Assembly (NCBI GenBank): GCA_964444865.1
Contig: CAYUJE010000032.1
Span: 1 to 28,162, forward strand
Length of the DNA: 28,162 bases
Direction of reading: 5' to 3'
Source: SXOA01 sp964444865
GTDB taxonomy: Bacteria; Planctomycetota; Planctomycetia; Pirellulales; Pirellulaceae
Made by a program: the position numbers and the translations under genes. The notes beneath the pieces were generated by a model. The model was given only the letters and a program-made list of their open reading frames with translations. It had not been told where the DNA came from and searched no databases. This document shows, one piece after another, positions 8,115 through 16,235 of the stretch (its first letter is position 1; every line of letters starts with the position of its first letter).

Positions 8115-9641
8115 TCATTTCTTCTCGGCTTGCTCCCCCTGACCCGCATAATTGTTCTGCGCGGCACCGCTCGCGGGCTCGATGCTTGGCTGGCCGGTCC
8201 ACATATTCCCTGTAAACCAATTGCCACGGCCACCAACTGTTTTTAGGGGAAGGCTTTCGCTACCAGCCCGATCGTCCCGAATCATGTTGTCCGCCACGCG
8301 GCAGTCAAAGACGTTGGTCAGCAGGATGCCGATTTTGTCGCAATCCAGAATGGTGTTTCCCGTCACATGCATCCGCCGACAATCGGCGAGCATCAGCCCG
8401 GCATCGCTCTCCTGCACTTTGTGCAGTTGCAGTCCGCTGATGGTGCAATCGTGGCAGTTTTTGAAGACGACGTTGTTCCTGGCCTCGTCGGTGTAGCCGT
8501 ACATCGGGTTGCGTTCCATCAGGTTCGCCCCCAGAACAATCTGTGACGAATCCTCCACCAGCAAATTGTGCTTGTATCCCTGCCAGAACGTGTTGCCGGT
8601 GATGGTTACGCCACGAGCTCCGGAGAGATGGATATTCGTCTGGATGTCGGAAAGGACGTTGTCCCCAATCGTGATGTGACCGCAGTTCACTTCATGCTGC
8701 TTCCCTTTCGTCCCAAACACTCCTTTCCCCAGGATGCGGATGTTGGCGGAGTTCAGTGCGGGCGTCGTCCGAGCATGTTGAATCGTGCAGCCGACGATGG
8801 CCCCTTCCGCCATCGAGCCCTCGGTGCTGTCGAAGAGCACATTCGCGGTCGGCTCGCCGGCGAGGTCCATATTCGCTTCGATGTCGCAGCCGCTGATGTG
8901 GACGTTCCGCACCTCTCCGCCGCGGACCACCACTCCACCGCCGCCGTTGTAGCTGATGTGCGAGCCTACGATGTTCGTCTGATGCAGGTTGACGTGATCG
9001 AGATAAACTCCCACTCCCCGATTGTGATAAATATGGCAGGCCGAAATCAGCACGTTCCGGTTCCTTTTCACCAGCCGCACCCCGTGCCGCAACTCGCGGA
9101 GCAGCACGCTTTCAATCGTGATCTGCATCGTGCCACTGGCTTCGATGCCGTCGGCCTCGGGATGTCCGCCGACAATCTCAATCCCGCTCACCCGCGGCAT
9201 TCGCTGCTTCTGCCAGACGTTCTCCTTGAACGACGCCGGGTCCGCGGTCCCCTCGTGAGTCCCCGTGAAGCGAATCGCCGGCCCCGGCCCAGTCATTTCA
9301 ATTCTGGCCGACCCATCGCCGACAATCGCCGTCCAGCCAACCTTGTCTAGGTTGACCTCGATGGTTTTCGAAATCCGGTAGGTGCCAGCCGGAAAGCGAA
9401 TCGACCCCGACTTGCTGTCGACTGCCTTCTGAATAGCTTCGGCATCGTCGCTTACGCCGTCTCCTTTCGCGCCGCGGCTCTTCACAGAATAGGCTGGCTG
9501 GTCGTCCACGAATCTGGCCGTCGGCTTCTCATTCTGAGCCGCCACATGGACACCTGGGAAAATGTGACTGATGCCCCATGCCGCCAAGGCAATCACCAGC
9601 GCCATTCCGACCCACTTGCCTGCTGAATTCTTGAACATCAT
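8115..9641 (-). CDS. Secreted right-handed parallel beta-helix protein (pectate lyase-like fold)
   Basis: A 508-residue protein from the ATG at 9641. Residues 9-32 form a hydrophobic signal or anchor segment (VGMALVIALAAWGISHIF), followed by VHVAAQNEK, a possible cleavage region. Next come the AYSVKSRGAKGDGVSDDAEAIQKA and FPAGTYRISKTI blocks, typical of the pectate lyase 3 / GH28-like N-terminus. The rest is parallel beta-helix with rungs such as VHISGCDIEAN, ITIGDNVLSDI, VTITGNTFWQG and MHVTGNTILDC. The fold is shared by polysaccharide lyases, hydrolases and epimerases. No catalytic set could be assigned, so the substrate is unknown; an acidic polysaccharide is plausible. An ATG nine codons upstream (9668) is less likely because AAGGA lies just before 9641. 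Confidence 0.8.
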   Translation of the reverse strand: MMFKNSAGKWVGMALVIALAAWGISHIFPGVHVAAQNEKPTARFVDDQPAYSVKSRGAKGDGVSDDAEAIQKAVDSKSGSIRFPAGTYRISKTIEVNLDKVGWTAIVGDGSARIEMTGPGPAIRFTGTHEGTADPASFKENVWQKQRMPRVSGIEIVGGHPEADGIEASGTMQITIESVLLRELRHGVRLVKRNRNVLISACHIYHNRGVGVYLDHVNLHQTNIVGSHISYNGGGGVVVRGGEVRNVHISGCDIEANMDLAGEPTANVLFDSTEGSMAEGAIVGCTIQHARTTPALNSANIRILGKGVFGTKGKQHEVNCGHITIGDNVLSDIQTNIHLSGARGVTITGNTFWQGYKHNLLVEDSSQIVLGANLMERNPMYGYTDEARNNVVFKNCHDCTISGLQLHKVQESDAGLMLADCRRMHVTGNTILDCDKIGILLTNVFDCRVADNMIRDDRAGSESLPLKTVGGRGNWFTGNMWTGQPSIEPASGAAQNNYAGQGEQAEKK

Positions 9642-9645
9642 CGAT

Positions 9646-9650
9646 TCCTT
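9646..9650 (-). promoter_or_regulatory. Ribosome binding site of the beta-helix gene
   Basis: AAGGA on the minus strand, 4 bases before the ATG at 9641. It favours that codon over the upstream ATG at 9668 and the adjacent one at 9638. Confidence 0.55.
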
Positions 9651-10165
9651 TGCCTGATTTTTGACCATTTTCGATCGCCACCACCGCTACCCCCCTGGTG
9701 GAGGCGTTTTATTCATATGATTCGAAACATGTTTTCTCCGCTCTTTCGGTGAACCAGCGACCGTCCGCCTACTCGCAAACTACTACCGTACAACTGTTTG
9801 CTAATTGATTAACACAGTGCGGCTTGATTCATGGTGATGTTTAAGTCGCTGATTCTGATTCACGCATCCACAAATCGACACTCGCCCAATGTTTCATCGC
9901 CCCTGCCCCAGCCGTAGCAGCCTGCTGTCTGTCCACCCTCGCTATTCGCAATCCTCAGCGCTGGCCGCACCGCTTCCCTGACCACTTTTACGCACCAGGA
10001 TGTGCCAACGTCAAGGCGCACCAACGAATGTCCTGGCTGGTCTCATGTCGCAGACCTCAAGAGAATTCATTCTTACGTAAAGTTCACTCGCACGCTTCCA
10101 CCTGGAAGTATCCTGTGATCACGGAGACCCAGGAACCTTCTCGGCTCTCCCCAGGGGATTCCATT

Positions 10166-10375
10166 CGTCCCGTCCGCTATATTGGGGCGTTGTTCCATTA
10201 CAGCCCCTATGCATTTACGANNNNNNNNNNNNNNNNNNNNNNNNNNNNNNNNNNNNNNNNNNNNNNNNNNNNNNNNNNNNNNNNNNNNNNNNNNNNNNNN
10301 NNNNNNNNNNNNNNNNNNNNCGTCCCGTCCGCTATATTGGGGCGTTGTTCCATTACAGCCCCTATGCATTTACGA
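10166..10375 (+). repeat. 55-bp exact direct repeat flanking an N gap
   Basis: Bases 10166-10220 and 10321-10375 are identical, and each abuts the N run. The repeat begins CGTCCCGTCC and ends ATTTACGA. The position suggests overlapping contig ends rather than biology. Confidence 0.9.
10221..10320. other. Assembly gap of 100 N
   Basis: Exactly 100 N, the conventional filler for a gap of unknown length. It lies upstream of the M16 peptidase gene, outside coding sequence. Confidence 0.99.
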
Positions 10376-10437
10376 TCCTCGAAATCACAGAACTGGCTGG
10401 CCACCGGGTGGCGGCTTATTTTTCTGGGAGAGCCATC

Positions 10438-12904
10438 ATGCGTTTTGTTCCTGTTGCCGTTTTACTCACATTACTAGCCACTGTCGTGAATCAATCCACT
10501 GCTGCCGATCCCAAGAAAATCACCTCGGTCGAAGGGATTACCGAGTATCGCCTGGACAATGGCTTGCGGGTGCTGATTTTCCCCGACGATTCCCGGCCCA
10601 AGGTGACCGTGAGCATGACAGTCTTCGTCGGCTCGCGGCACGAGGGGTATGGGGAGACGGGAATGGCCCATTTGCTGGAGCACATGGTTTTCAAGGGGAC
10701 GCCAAAGCATCCCAATGTTCCCAAAGCGTTGCAGGATCACGGAGCTCAATTCAACGGCACCACGAATTCCGACCGGACGAACTATTTTGAGACCCTGACC
10801 GCCACCGACGAAAATCTAGAATTCGCCATTGCCCTGGAAGCCGACCGCCTGGTGAACAGCCGCGTGCTGCGGGAAGACTTGTTTTCCGAGATGACCGTGG
10901 TTCGCAACGAATTTGAACGGGGGGAAAACAGCCCGGAAAGCGTGCTCGGCAAGCGGATCGTGGCGGCGGCCTATGAGTGGCACAATTACGGCAAGACGAC
11001 GATTGGCAATCGTAGCGATATCGAACGGGTGCCGATTCAGAATCTGCAGGCGTTCTATCGCAAGCACTATCAGCCGGACAATGCGATGGTCGTCGTCGCG
11101 GGCAAGCTGGATGAAGCCAAGACGCTGGCCCTGGTGCAAAAGCATTTTGGAGCCATCCCGCGGCCGGAACGGGTTTTGGAAGACACCTACACCGACGAAC
11201 CGGAGCAAGACGGCGAGCGTCTGGTAACACTGCGGCGAGTGGGAGATGTGGCCCTGGTGGGCATTGCCTGGCACATTCCAGCCGGACCCCATCCGGATTT
11301 TCCGCCGCTGCAAGTATTGGCGAACATTTTGGACGACGAGCCCTCGGGCCGGGCTTACAAGGCGCTCGTGCAAACCAAGAAGGCGAGCAGTGTTTCCACA
11401 TTCGCTCGGGGGCAGCATGATCCCGGGCTGTTTTTCGCGGATGCAGAAATCGTGAAGGATCAGTCCCTCGACGAGGTCAAAGACACGTTGATTTCCATCG
11501 TGGAGAAGGTCNNNNNNNNNNNNNNNNNNNNNNNNNNNNNNNNNNNNNNNNNNNNNNNNNNNNNNNNNNNNNNNNNNNNNNNNNNNNNNNNNNNNNNNNN
11601 NNNNNNNNNNNATGGAAATCGTCCCTGGGGCGAAAGTCGCCCTGCTGTCGAAGAAGACCCGCGGCGAGGAAGTTTATTTCACGCTGACGCTGCATTATGG
11701 CAACGACCAGAATTTGAAAGGGATGGAGACGGCTGCAGCCTTCCTTGCTTCGCTCATGTTGCGGGGGACCGAGCATCTTTCCCAGCAGGAAATGAAGGAT
11801 GAACTGGATCGGCTGAAGGCGACACTTTCGCCGGGGCTCGGTGGTGGGCGGAGGAGCGGCCCGGCCAGCGGGGCGGGCTCGCTGTCGTTTACCATTCACA
11901 CCCGGCGGGAAAGCCTCCCCGCGGTTCTCAACATTTTGCGGCAAGTTCTTCGCGAGCCGCTGCTGCCGGCGGATGAGTTTGAGGTGATGCGGCGGGAACA
12001 ATTGACGGCTCTCGAATCGGCCCGGACGGATCCGCAAGCCCTGGCCAGTCGGGCGCTGGTGCGAACGCTGGCTCCCTATCCGCCCGAGGATGTTCGTTAT
12101 AACGCGACCATCGACGAGCAAATTGAGCGGATGCAGAACGTCAAGATTGAGCAGGTGCGGGATTTGTATCGCGATTTCCTCGGTGTCACCAATGCCGAAG
12201 TGGCCATCGTCGGCGACTTCGACAAAGAGCCGTGCCTCGCCATCCTTAAGGAGACATTGGCCGGCTGGAAGGCCAAGCAGTCGTTCGAGCGGGTCGCTCG
12301 GCCGATCGTGAGCCTGGTGCCGGGAACGAAACAAGAGATCGACACACCGGACAAAGCCAATGCCGTTTTTTATGCGGGAATGTTGGTGCCGATTTCTGAT
12401 GAAAGCCCCGATTATCCGGCGCTGGTTCTGGGGAATTTCATTCTCGGCGGCGGATCGCTTTCGTCACGCCTGGGGGACCGGGTGCGGCAGAAGGAAGGGC
12501 TTTCCTATGGAGTCGGTTCTGCGTTTAATGCATCGTCACAGGACGAGCGAGCGAACTTGATGATGGTAGCCAGTTGCCAGGCCCAGAATATCGGCAAGCT
12601 GGAGGTGGTGATGAAAGAAGAACTCGATCGACTGCTGGCGAAGGGGGTCACTGCCGAGGAAGTGAAGAATGCCAAGCAGGGCTTCCTGCAAAATCAGCAA
12701 GTGTCTCGCTCCAGCGACGCGTCCATTGCCGCGTCACTGAACAACATGCTCTTCGAGGGCCGCACCATGGCCTATGAAGAAGAATTGGAACAGAAAATCG
12801 CCGCTCTCACTCCGGAACAAGTCTCCGCCGCCCTCAAGAAGCACATTGATTCGAAGCGACTGGTGATTGTGACGGCGGGGGATCGGAAGACGGGAGGAAA
12901 ATAG
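10438..12904 (+). CDS. Secreted M16 family zinc metallopeptidase (pitrilysin/insulinase type), interrupted by a gap
   Basis: Starts at the ATG at 10438, preceded by GGGAG, with a Sec signal peptide (core PVAVLLTLLATVV, cleavage near STAA at residues 20-23). The zinc motif HLLEH is at residues 78-82 and the third ligand, E158, follows 75 residues later (RNEFERGENSPES), matching HxxEH-X75-E. The second, usually inactive M16 half lies after the gap, with LLSKKTRGEEVYF, LMLRGTEHLS and DRVRQKEGLSYGVGSAF. The 358 residues before the gap and 430 after it belong to one protein; family members of about 900 residues suggest some 130 are missing. The two pieces are in different frames only because 100 N is arbitrary filler. 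It probably degrades peptides in the periplasm and converges with the wavE-like gene. Confidence 0.9.
11512..11611. other. Assembly gap of 100 N inside the M16 peptidase gene
   Basis: Exactly 100 N between GTC (11509-11511) and ATG (11612). Unlike the first gap there is no direct repeat at its edges. Comparison with family length suggests that coding sequence is really missing. Confidence 0.99.
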
Positions 12905-12952
12905 GTGAAGAAAAGGACGTCCCTAGTTCCCCACGCTGCTCAAAGGCTCTCG

Positions 12953-14014
12953 TTATGCGGCGCGGCGAACCAAGTCACTGGGCCTGGTCGGAAGCAGATG
13001 TTTGAGATCGACTTGTGGACGCTTGCCGAAAGTCGATATCGCCAGCCAATCGCGAAAGGTGAAGTTGGCCTCGTTGCGAAGGTGAAAGTCTGGTTCCGCT
13101 TGATGTTCGGCGGCAAAATTGTACTTGAACCAAAAGTGCTCTAGCGACATCCGGTCCACGACCAGGAACAAATCAGCGAGGCAGCGCCACCAGCTTTCAA
13201 TCGTTGGTTCCTGGGCATAGCCCAGTCGCTGGAGGTATTGGCGACAGAGATAGGTTTCGGGGATTACGGAATCGAGGAGGTCGCGAAACCGGCGACAAAC
13301 GGGGCGAGCCGCTTCCCGGGGGTATTCGCAAAGGGGGGTGTTCCAATAGGCGAACAGGTCGTCGATCTGGCCGAACATCAGGATGTCGGCTGGGTGGTGG
13401 GGCATGAACTTTCGCGTTGCAAAGTCGAGCACAAGTAGTCTCCCCTTTTGTCCGACGCCTGGAACAACGGGGAAGTGCTGCTGCAACGAGAGGAGAAAAT
13501 CGGGGATATCGGACGCATACATCCGAGTGTCCGTGCGAGTTTTCAGCACATATTCGTGGCCGGCCTCGCGTGCCGCGATGATGCCCGCCAGCGTCGAGCG
13601 AATCTGAAAGTTGACGTTGCTCGGTCCGGGAAACGGGGGAGGCTCGTTCAGGATGACTTGCGCCCCTGCCGCTTCGAGTTGTTTCACGAGGGTCGGATCT
13701 TCATCCCGCCACGTGGAAACAATGAGCAGCGAGCCGGGGAAAGTTCTGCGATAGTGGCGGATTGTTTGGAGGGTAAAGGATTCTTCCGCGACGAGTTTCC
13801 CCTGCATGACTACCGCAATTGGCGTGGGTGGGTCGGTGATTTCGAGTGGAGCAATCGGGATTTTAGGCCGGATGTTATTTGTCAGCCAGCTATCGCTCCA
13901 AACGCTGAGCTGCTTCTGCAGCTCAAAGTGGAGTTGGGTGAACCTTTTTCGTCGCCGCCCGTCGCTCCAGGAAAAGGTCCGAATGAGCCAGCACAAGACT
14001 TGCCACTTCCACAT
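12953..14014 (-). CDS. WavE lipopolysaccharide synthesis family protein
   Basis: A 353-residue protein matching the WavE family, named after a Vibrio cholerae LPS core gene and probably a glycosyltransferase of GT-A-like fold. Seen are IAVVMQGKLV at 66-75 starting the Rossmann-like region, LLIVSTWRDED at 96-106, and YVLKTRTDTRMY at 155-166; the RTD (D162) is a candidate metal or nucleotide-binding motif. Then PADILMFGQIDDLFAYW and a C-terminal Trp/Phe-rich region. The N-terminus has a short hydrophobic stretch (WQVLCWLIRTF) that could touch the membrane. It is the last gene of the cupin and nucleotidyltransferase group, 44 bp after the previous stop, so it may use the activated product of that gene. 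Donor and acceptor are unknown. Confidence 0.75.
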   Translation of the reverse strand: MWKWQVLCWLIRTFSWSDGRRRKRFTQLHFELQKQLSVWSDSWLTNNIRPKIPIAPLEITDPPTPIAVVMQGKLVAEESFTLQTIRHYRRTFPGSLLIVSTWRDEDPTLVKQLEAAGAQVILNEPPPFPGPSNVNFQIRSTLAGIIAAREAGHEYVLKTRTDTRMYASDIPDFLLSLQQHFPVVPGVGQKGRLLVLDFATRKFMPHHPADILMFGQIDDLFAYWNTPLCEYPREAARPVCRRFRDLLDSVIPETYLCRQYLQRLGYAQEPTIESWWRCLADLFLVVDRMSLEHFWFKYNFAAEHQAEPDFHLRNEANFTFRDWLAISTFGKRPQVDLKHLLPTRPSDLVRRAA

Positions 14015-14058
14015 ACTTGCTTTGCCTCTGCAGCTTCAAGATTCCTGAAGGAAAGAAT

Positions 14059-14835
14059 TCATGCCGCTCTCTGGGCTAAGCGTCGTTCGGCTTGCAGCCG
14101 ACTTTGAAAGCCGCAGGTGAGGAATCGCTCCAAGTCGGCGGGAGTTCCCAAGCCATACATTCCGTCGGCATCTGTCCCCACGCTGAATGTGCCGATCGCC
14201 ATCCCCCGCTCCGCAAGCTGGGTATAGGTGGGGGCGACATAGAATTCGTTGTTCACGCGAATGTTGGCTTCAATCATTGCTTCTGCCGCCGAGACAAAGT
14301 CGCGACCGGCCGCGAAGTTGTAGATGCCAACGGTCGCCTCGTCGGAGACCACTTGTTTTTCGACGACTGCACAAACTCGCCGTGCCAAATCCCGCTTCAC
14401 ATACGACCATTTGGCAGAGCTTCCCCGCATCGTCATGATGAAGGCAGCATTTTTGGTCATGTCAAAAGCGGCGAGATATTCGTTGATGGAATGATTCAAC
14501 CACTGATCGCAATTGGCAATCATCAGTGGTTCGGCGTTGTTGATGAATTGCTTTGCGGTGAGCACGGTGCAAGCGGCACCTTCCGTCATGCCATTGAGCA
14601 GAATGACGTCGCTGGCGGGCTCCAGGGATTTCAGGAAATTCCTGATGCCGTATTGCTGCTGGTGCTTTTCTTGGCAAATGAAAATGAAGCGATGGGGCAT
14701 CTGAGGACGGAGGTTGTTAATCACGACCTCGATCATCGGTATCCCATGGACAGGAATCAGTGGCTTGGGGTCTTTATAGCCGGCCTCCGCAAAGCGAGAT
14801 CCGAGCCCGGCCATAGGAACAACAATATTGAGCAT
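14059..14835 (-). CDS. Nucleotidyltransferase, sugar-1-phosphate type (NTP_transferase fold)
   Basis: A 258-residue GT-A-fold nucleotidyltransferase. The N-terminus LNIVVPMAGLGSRFAEAGY holds the nucleotide-binding glycine-rich loop (GLGSRF), followed by the catalytic-lysine motif PKPL at 23-26. Further landmarks are TEGAACTVL at 84-92, NCDQW at 108-112 with D110 as likely metal ligand, and VGIYNF near the substrate site. Such enzymes join NTP and a sugar or alcohol phosphate to give the NDP-activated form; which one is not visible. The ATG at 14835 is preferred over 14844 because AAAGGA precedes it at proper spacing. It follows the cupin gene by fewer than 30 bases, so they are almost surely co-transcribed. 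A paralogue with broken motifs lies at 15435-16235. Confidence 0.85.
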   Translation of the reverse strand: MLNIVVPMAGLGSRFAEAGYKDPKPLIPVHGIPMIEVVINNLRPQMPHRFIFICQEKHQQQYGIRNFLKSLEPASDVILLNGMTEGAACTVLTAKQFINNAEPLMIANCDQWLNHSINEYLAAFDMTKNAAFIMTMRGSSAKWSYVKRDLARRVCAVVEKQVVSDEATVGIYNFAAGRDFVSAAEAMIEANIRVNNEFYVAPTYTQLAERGMAIGTFSVGTDADGMYGLGTPADLERFLTCGFQSRLQAERRLAQRAA

Positions 14836-14862
14836 CGCACGCATCCTTTCGTGCCGCGTTGA

Positions 14863-15183
14863 CTAATCGAGATACTTATCACCAGCTACGCTGGGGCGTT
14901 TCACGACCACCGTAATGGCGTCGTCCAGGGCTTCGAAATCGGTCGAGTCTCCCGGATCCAAGTGAATGATCGCGCCCTGTTCAAATACCTGCCCGAACAT
15001 TCGCACAGACCCTGCAGCGACAACGGTGATTTCCTCCGCCACCTTGTGGTGATGGCTAGATTCCCGGTCGCCGCGCTTGTAGTACTTGACTGCGGCTTCG
15101 AACTCCGTGGTCTGCAGAACTGTGGGGTTAAAGTGGCCGGCGAACCAGCCCCCCACCATATCCGCAAGCTTGTGAACCCGCAT
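14863..15183 (-). CDS. Small cupin-fold protein
   Basis: A 106-residue protein with a single cupin barrel. The first cupin motif is seen as HHHKVAEEITVV at 44-55 (H44-H46 and E50/E51 as candidate metal ligands), and the second half has GAIIHLDPGDSTDFEAL at 70-86. The pattern, ending KRPSVAGDKY, resembles small cupins that I recall beside surface-polysaccharide nucleotidyltransferases. It could act as sugar isomerase, epimerase or sensor; no substrate can be named. It is the first gene of a three-gene unit (cupin, nucleotidyltransferase, WavE) and is preceded by a leader with an inverted repeat and a palindrome. Confidence 0.75.
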   Translation of the reverse strand: MRVHKLADMVGGWFAGHFNPTVLQTTEFEAAVKYYKRGDRESSHHHKVAEEITVVAAGSVRMFGQVFEQGAIIHLDPGDSTDFEALDDAITVVVKRPSVAGDKYLD

Positions 15184-15204
15184 ATTGCACCCCCGCGCGT
15201 CAGC

Positions 15205-15230
15205 AGGACGCTAACCACCCCGAGCGTCCT
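15205..15230 (-). promoter_or_regulatory. Inverted repeat in the cupin gene leader
   Basis: A perfect 8-bp inverted repeat, AGGACGCT at 15205-15212 and AGCGTCCT at 15223-15230, with a 10-base loop. It lies 21 bases upstream of the cupin ATG at 15183, where it could form an mRNA hairpin near the ribosome binding site or be a protein-binding dyad. No riboswitch class is recognised. Confidence 0.45.
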
Positions 15231-15241
15231 TTCAGCTGAAA
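15230..15241 (-). promoter_or_regulatory. 12-bp perfect palindrome, candidate operator
   Basis: TTTCAGCTGAAA is a perfect palindrome directly next to the leader inverted repeat and just downstream of the predicted -10 box, so a bound protein would cover the likely transcription start. No regulator is encoded in the window. Confidence 0.35.
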
Positions 15242-15244
15242 CGA

Positions 15245-15272
15245 ATCATAAGTTAGAGCGCCCTTTGGACAA
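15245..15272 (-). promoter_or_regulatory. Predicted sigma-70-type promoter of the cupin unit
   Basis: On the minus strand, TTGTCC (15272-15267, four of six consensus bases) and TATGAT (15250-15245, five of six) are separated by 16 bases. Transcription would start near 15238, giving a leader of about 55 bases. Prediction by eye; planctomycete promoters are poorly defined. Confidence 0.35.
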
Positions 15273-15434
15273 ATACCAATCAGGAGTAGCCAAAACTACT
15301 TTCTCGTTGAAATGGTAATTGCCGCGTGCTAGCAGACGAATGGATGCGAGGGGAGCGGCAGACGCATGGCAATCTACCATGGCCAAAGGCAATGCCAGGT
15401 AATATGGGGGCGAATCGTGCTCCGTCCCGGTCAG

Positions 15435-16235
15435 CTACGCCAGCGGGGAGAATACCCTGAATTGAGGTTCCCCTTGCGGTGCGAAGTTCGGCCGTAATGT
15501 CAAATTCATGAGTTCGCCAAAATCGGCTCCGGTAATCAGAGGAACATAGTCCTCCGCGGCGATGGAACAGCAGGAAATCTGTTTGCCGGCCAAGACCAAT
15601 TCATTGAGCGTCGGCGCCAGTCCAAATCTGCCCTGGACATGATGATCCTTGCGAATGACCTGCTCCACAGCTCGCAAAAAGTCCGCGCCGCGACGGAAGT
15701 AGTAAATGCCGGCCAGGGCATTGCGGCTGAGCAGGCAGGTCTCGGAGACCTCCATGACTTTCCCTTCCGCGTCGAGTTGGATATGGGGCCAGCGAGGATG
15801 TAGGGAATCGAAGATTACCGCGCCAGCATCGGCTGAACTGCGGCGCAAGTCTTCCAAGACTTCTTGCAGGTTGCAGCGGAGCAGTTGATTTCCCGAGACA
15901 ATACACAATTCCTCGCTTGCCAGGTGTTCGCTCGCCAGCAGTACCGCGCACGCGGAACCCTTGGCACCGTCGGGAATGATTTTCACCTCCGCTTCTGGCC
16001 GGTGCAGGCGGATCAACTCTCCCAGGAAATGCATTCGTTGGCAAGTTTCCGGTACCGTGAAGAGGAACCGCCCGTACTCCGGCGGGGGCAGAGTATCAAT
16101 GACGTACTCCAGCCAAGGTTTGCCTTCGATGGTCCGCAGGTCCGAGGAGCGGACCGGTTCCGTAGGACCATAGGTCGGCGAATTCATTGGCCCCAGGTGT
16201 TCGGTAATCTGTTCAATCGGAATGATAATATTCAT
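15435..16235 (-). CDS. Nucleotidyltransferase-like protein lacking the catalytic motifs
   Basis: A 266-residue protein related to the nucleotidyltransferase at 14059-14835. The frame of similarity is clear: LRTIEGKPWLEYVIDTLPP aligns with LIPVHGIPMIEVVINNLRP, PDGAKGSACAVL with MTEGAACTVL, and ALAGIYYFRRGADF with ATVGIYNFAAGRDF. The active-site parts are gone: MNIIIPIEQITEHLGP stands where the glycine-rich loop should be, SSDL (30-33) replaces the lysine motif PKPL, and N116 in SGNQ replaces the metal aspartate of NCDQ. It may be a regulatory or scaffolding pseudoenzyme, or have another activity. Its ATG overlaps the HAD stop by one base (TAATG), so translation is probably coupled. Confidence 0.75.
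   Translation of the reverse strand: MNIIIPIEQITEHLGPMNSPTYGPTEPVRSSDLRTIEGKPWLEYVIDTLPPPEYGRFLFTVPETCQRMHFLGELIRLHRPEAEVKIIPDGAKGSACAVLLASEHLASEELCIVSGNQLLRCNLQEVLEDLRRSSADAGAVIFDSLHPRWPHIQLDAEGKVMEVSETCLLSRNALAGIYYFRRGADFLRAVEQVIRKDHHVQGRFGLAPTLNELVLAGKQISCCSIAAEDYVPLITGADFGELMNLTLRPNFAPQGEPQFRVFSPLA

Larger units (their letters stand above)
9669..10437. other. Intergenic region between divergent genes, interrupted by a scaffold gap
   Basis: No convincing gene is seen on either strand. The region must hold the promoters of the divergent beta-helix (-) and M16 peptidase (+) genes, but I could not pick a clear promoter pair. A 10-bp imperfect hairpin (arms 9676-9685 and 9697-9706, one mismatch) lies in the beta-helix leader. 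The right half contains 100 N flanked by a 55-bp exact duplication. Confidence 0.6.

Noticed and set aside
9676..9710. Stem of 10 bp (one mismatch) followed by TTTT on the plus strand, terminator-like
   Set aside because: No plus-strand gene ends upstream of it; it lies in the leader of a minus-strand gene, where the T run is on the wrong side. Mentioned only as a possible leader structure.
10028..10477. Open frames crossing the first N gap
   Set aside because: They read through 100 unknown bases and use the duplicated 55-bp sequence, so they are artefacts. The M16 peptidase starts at 10438.
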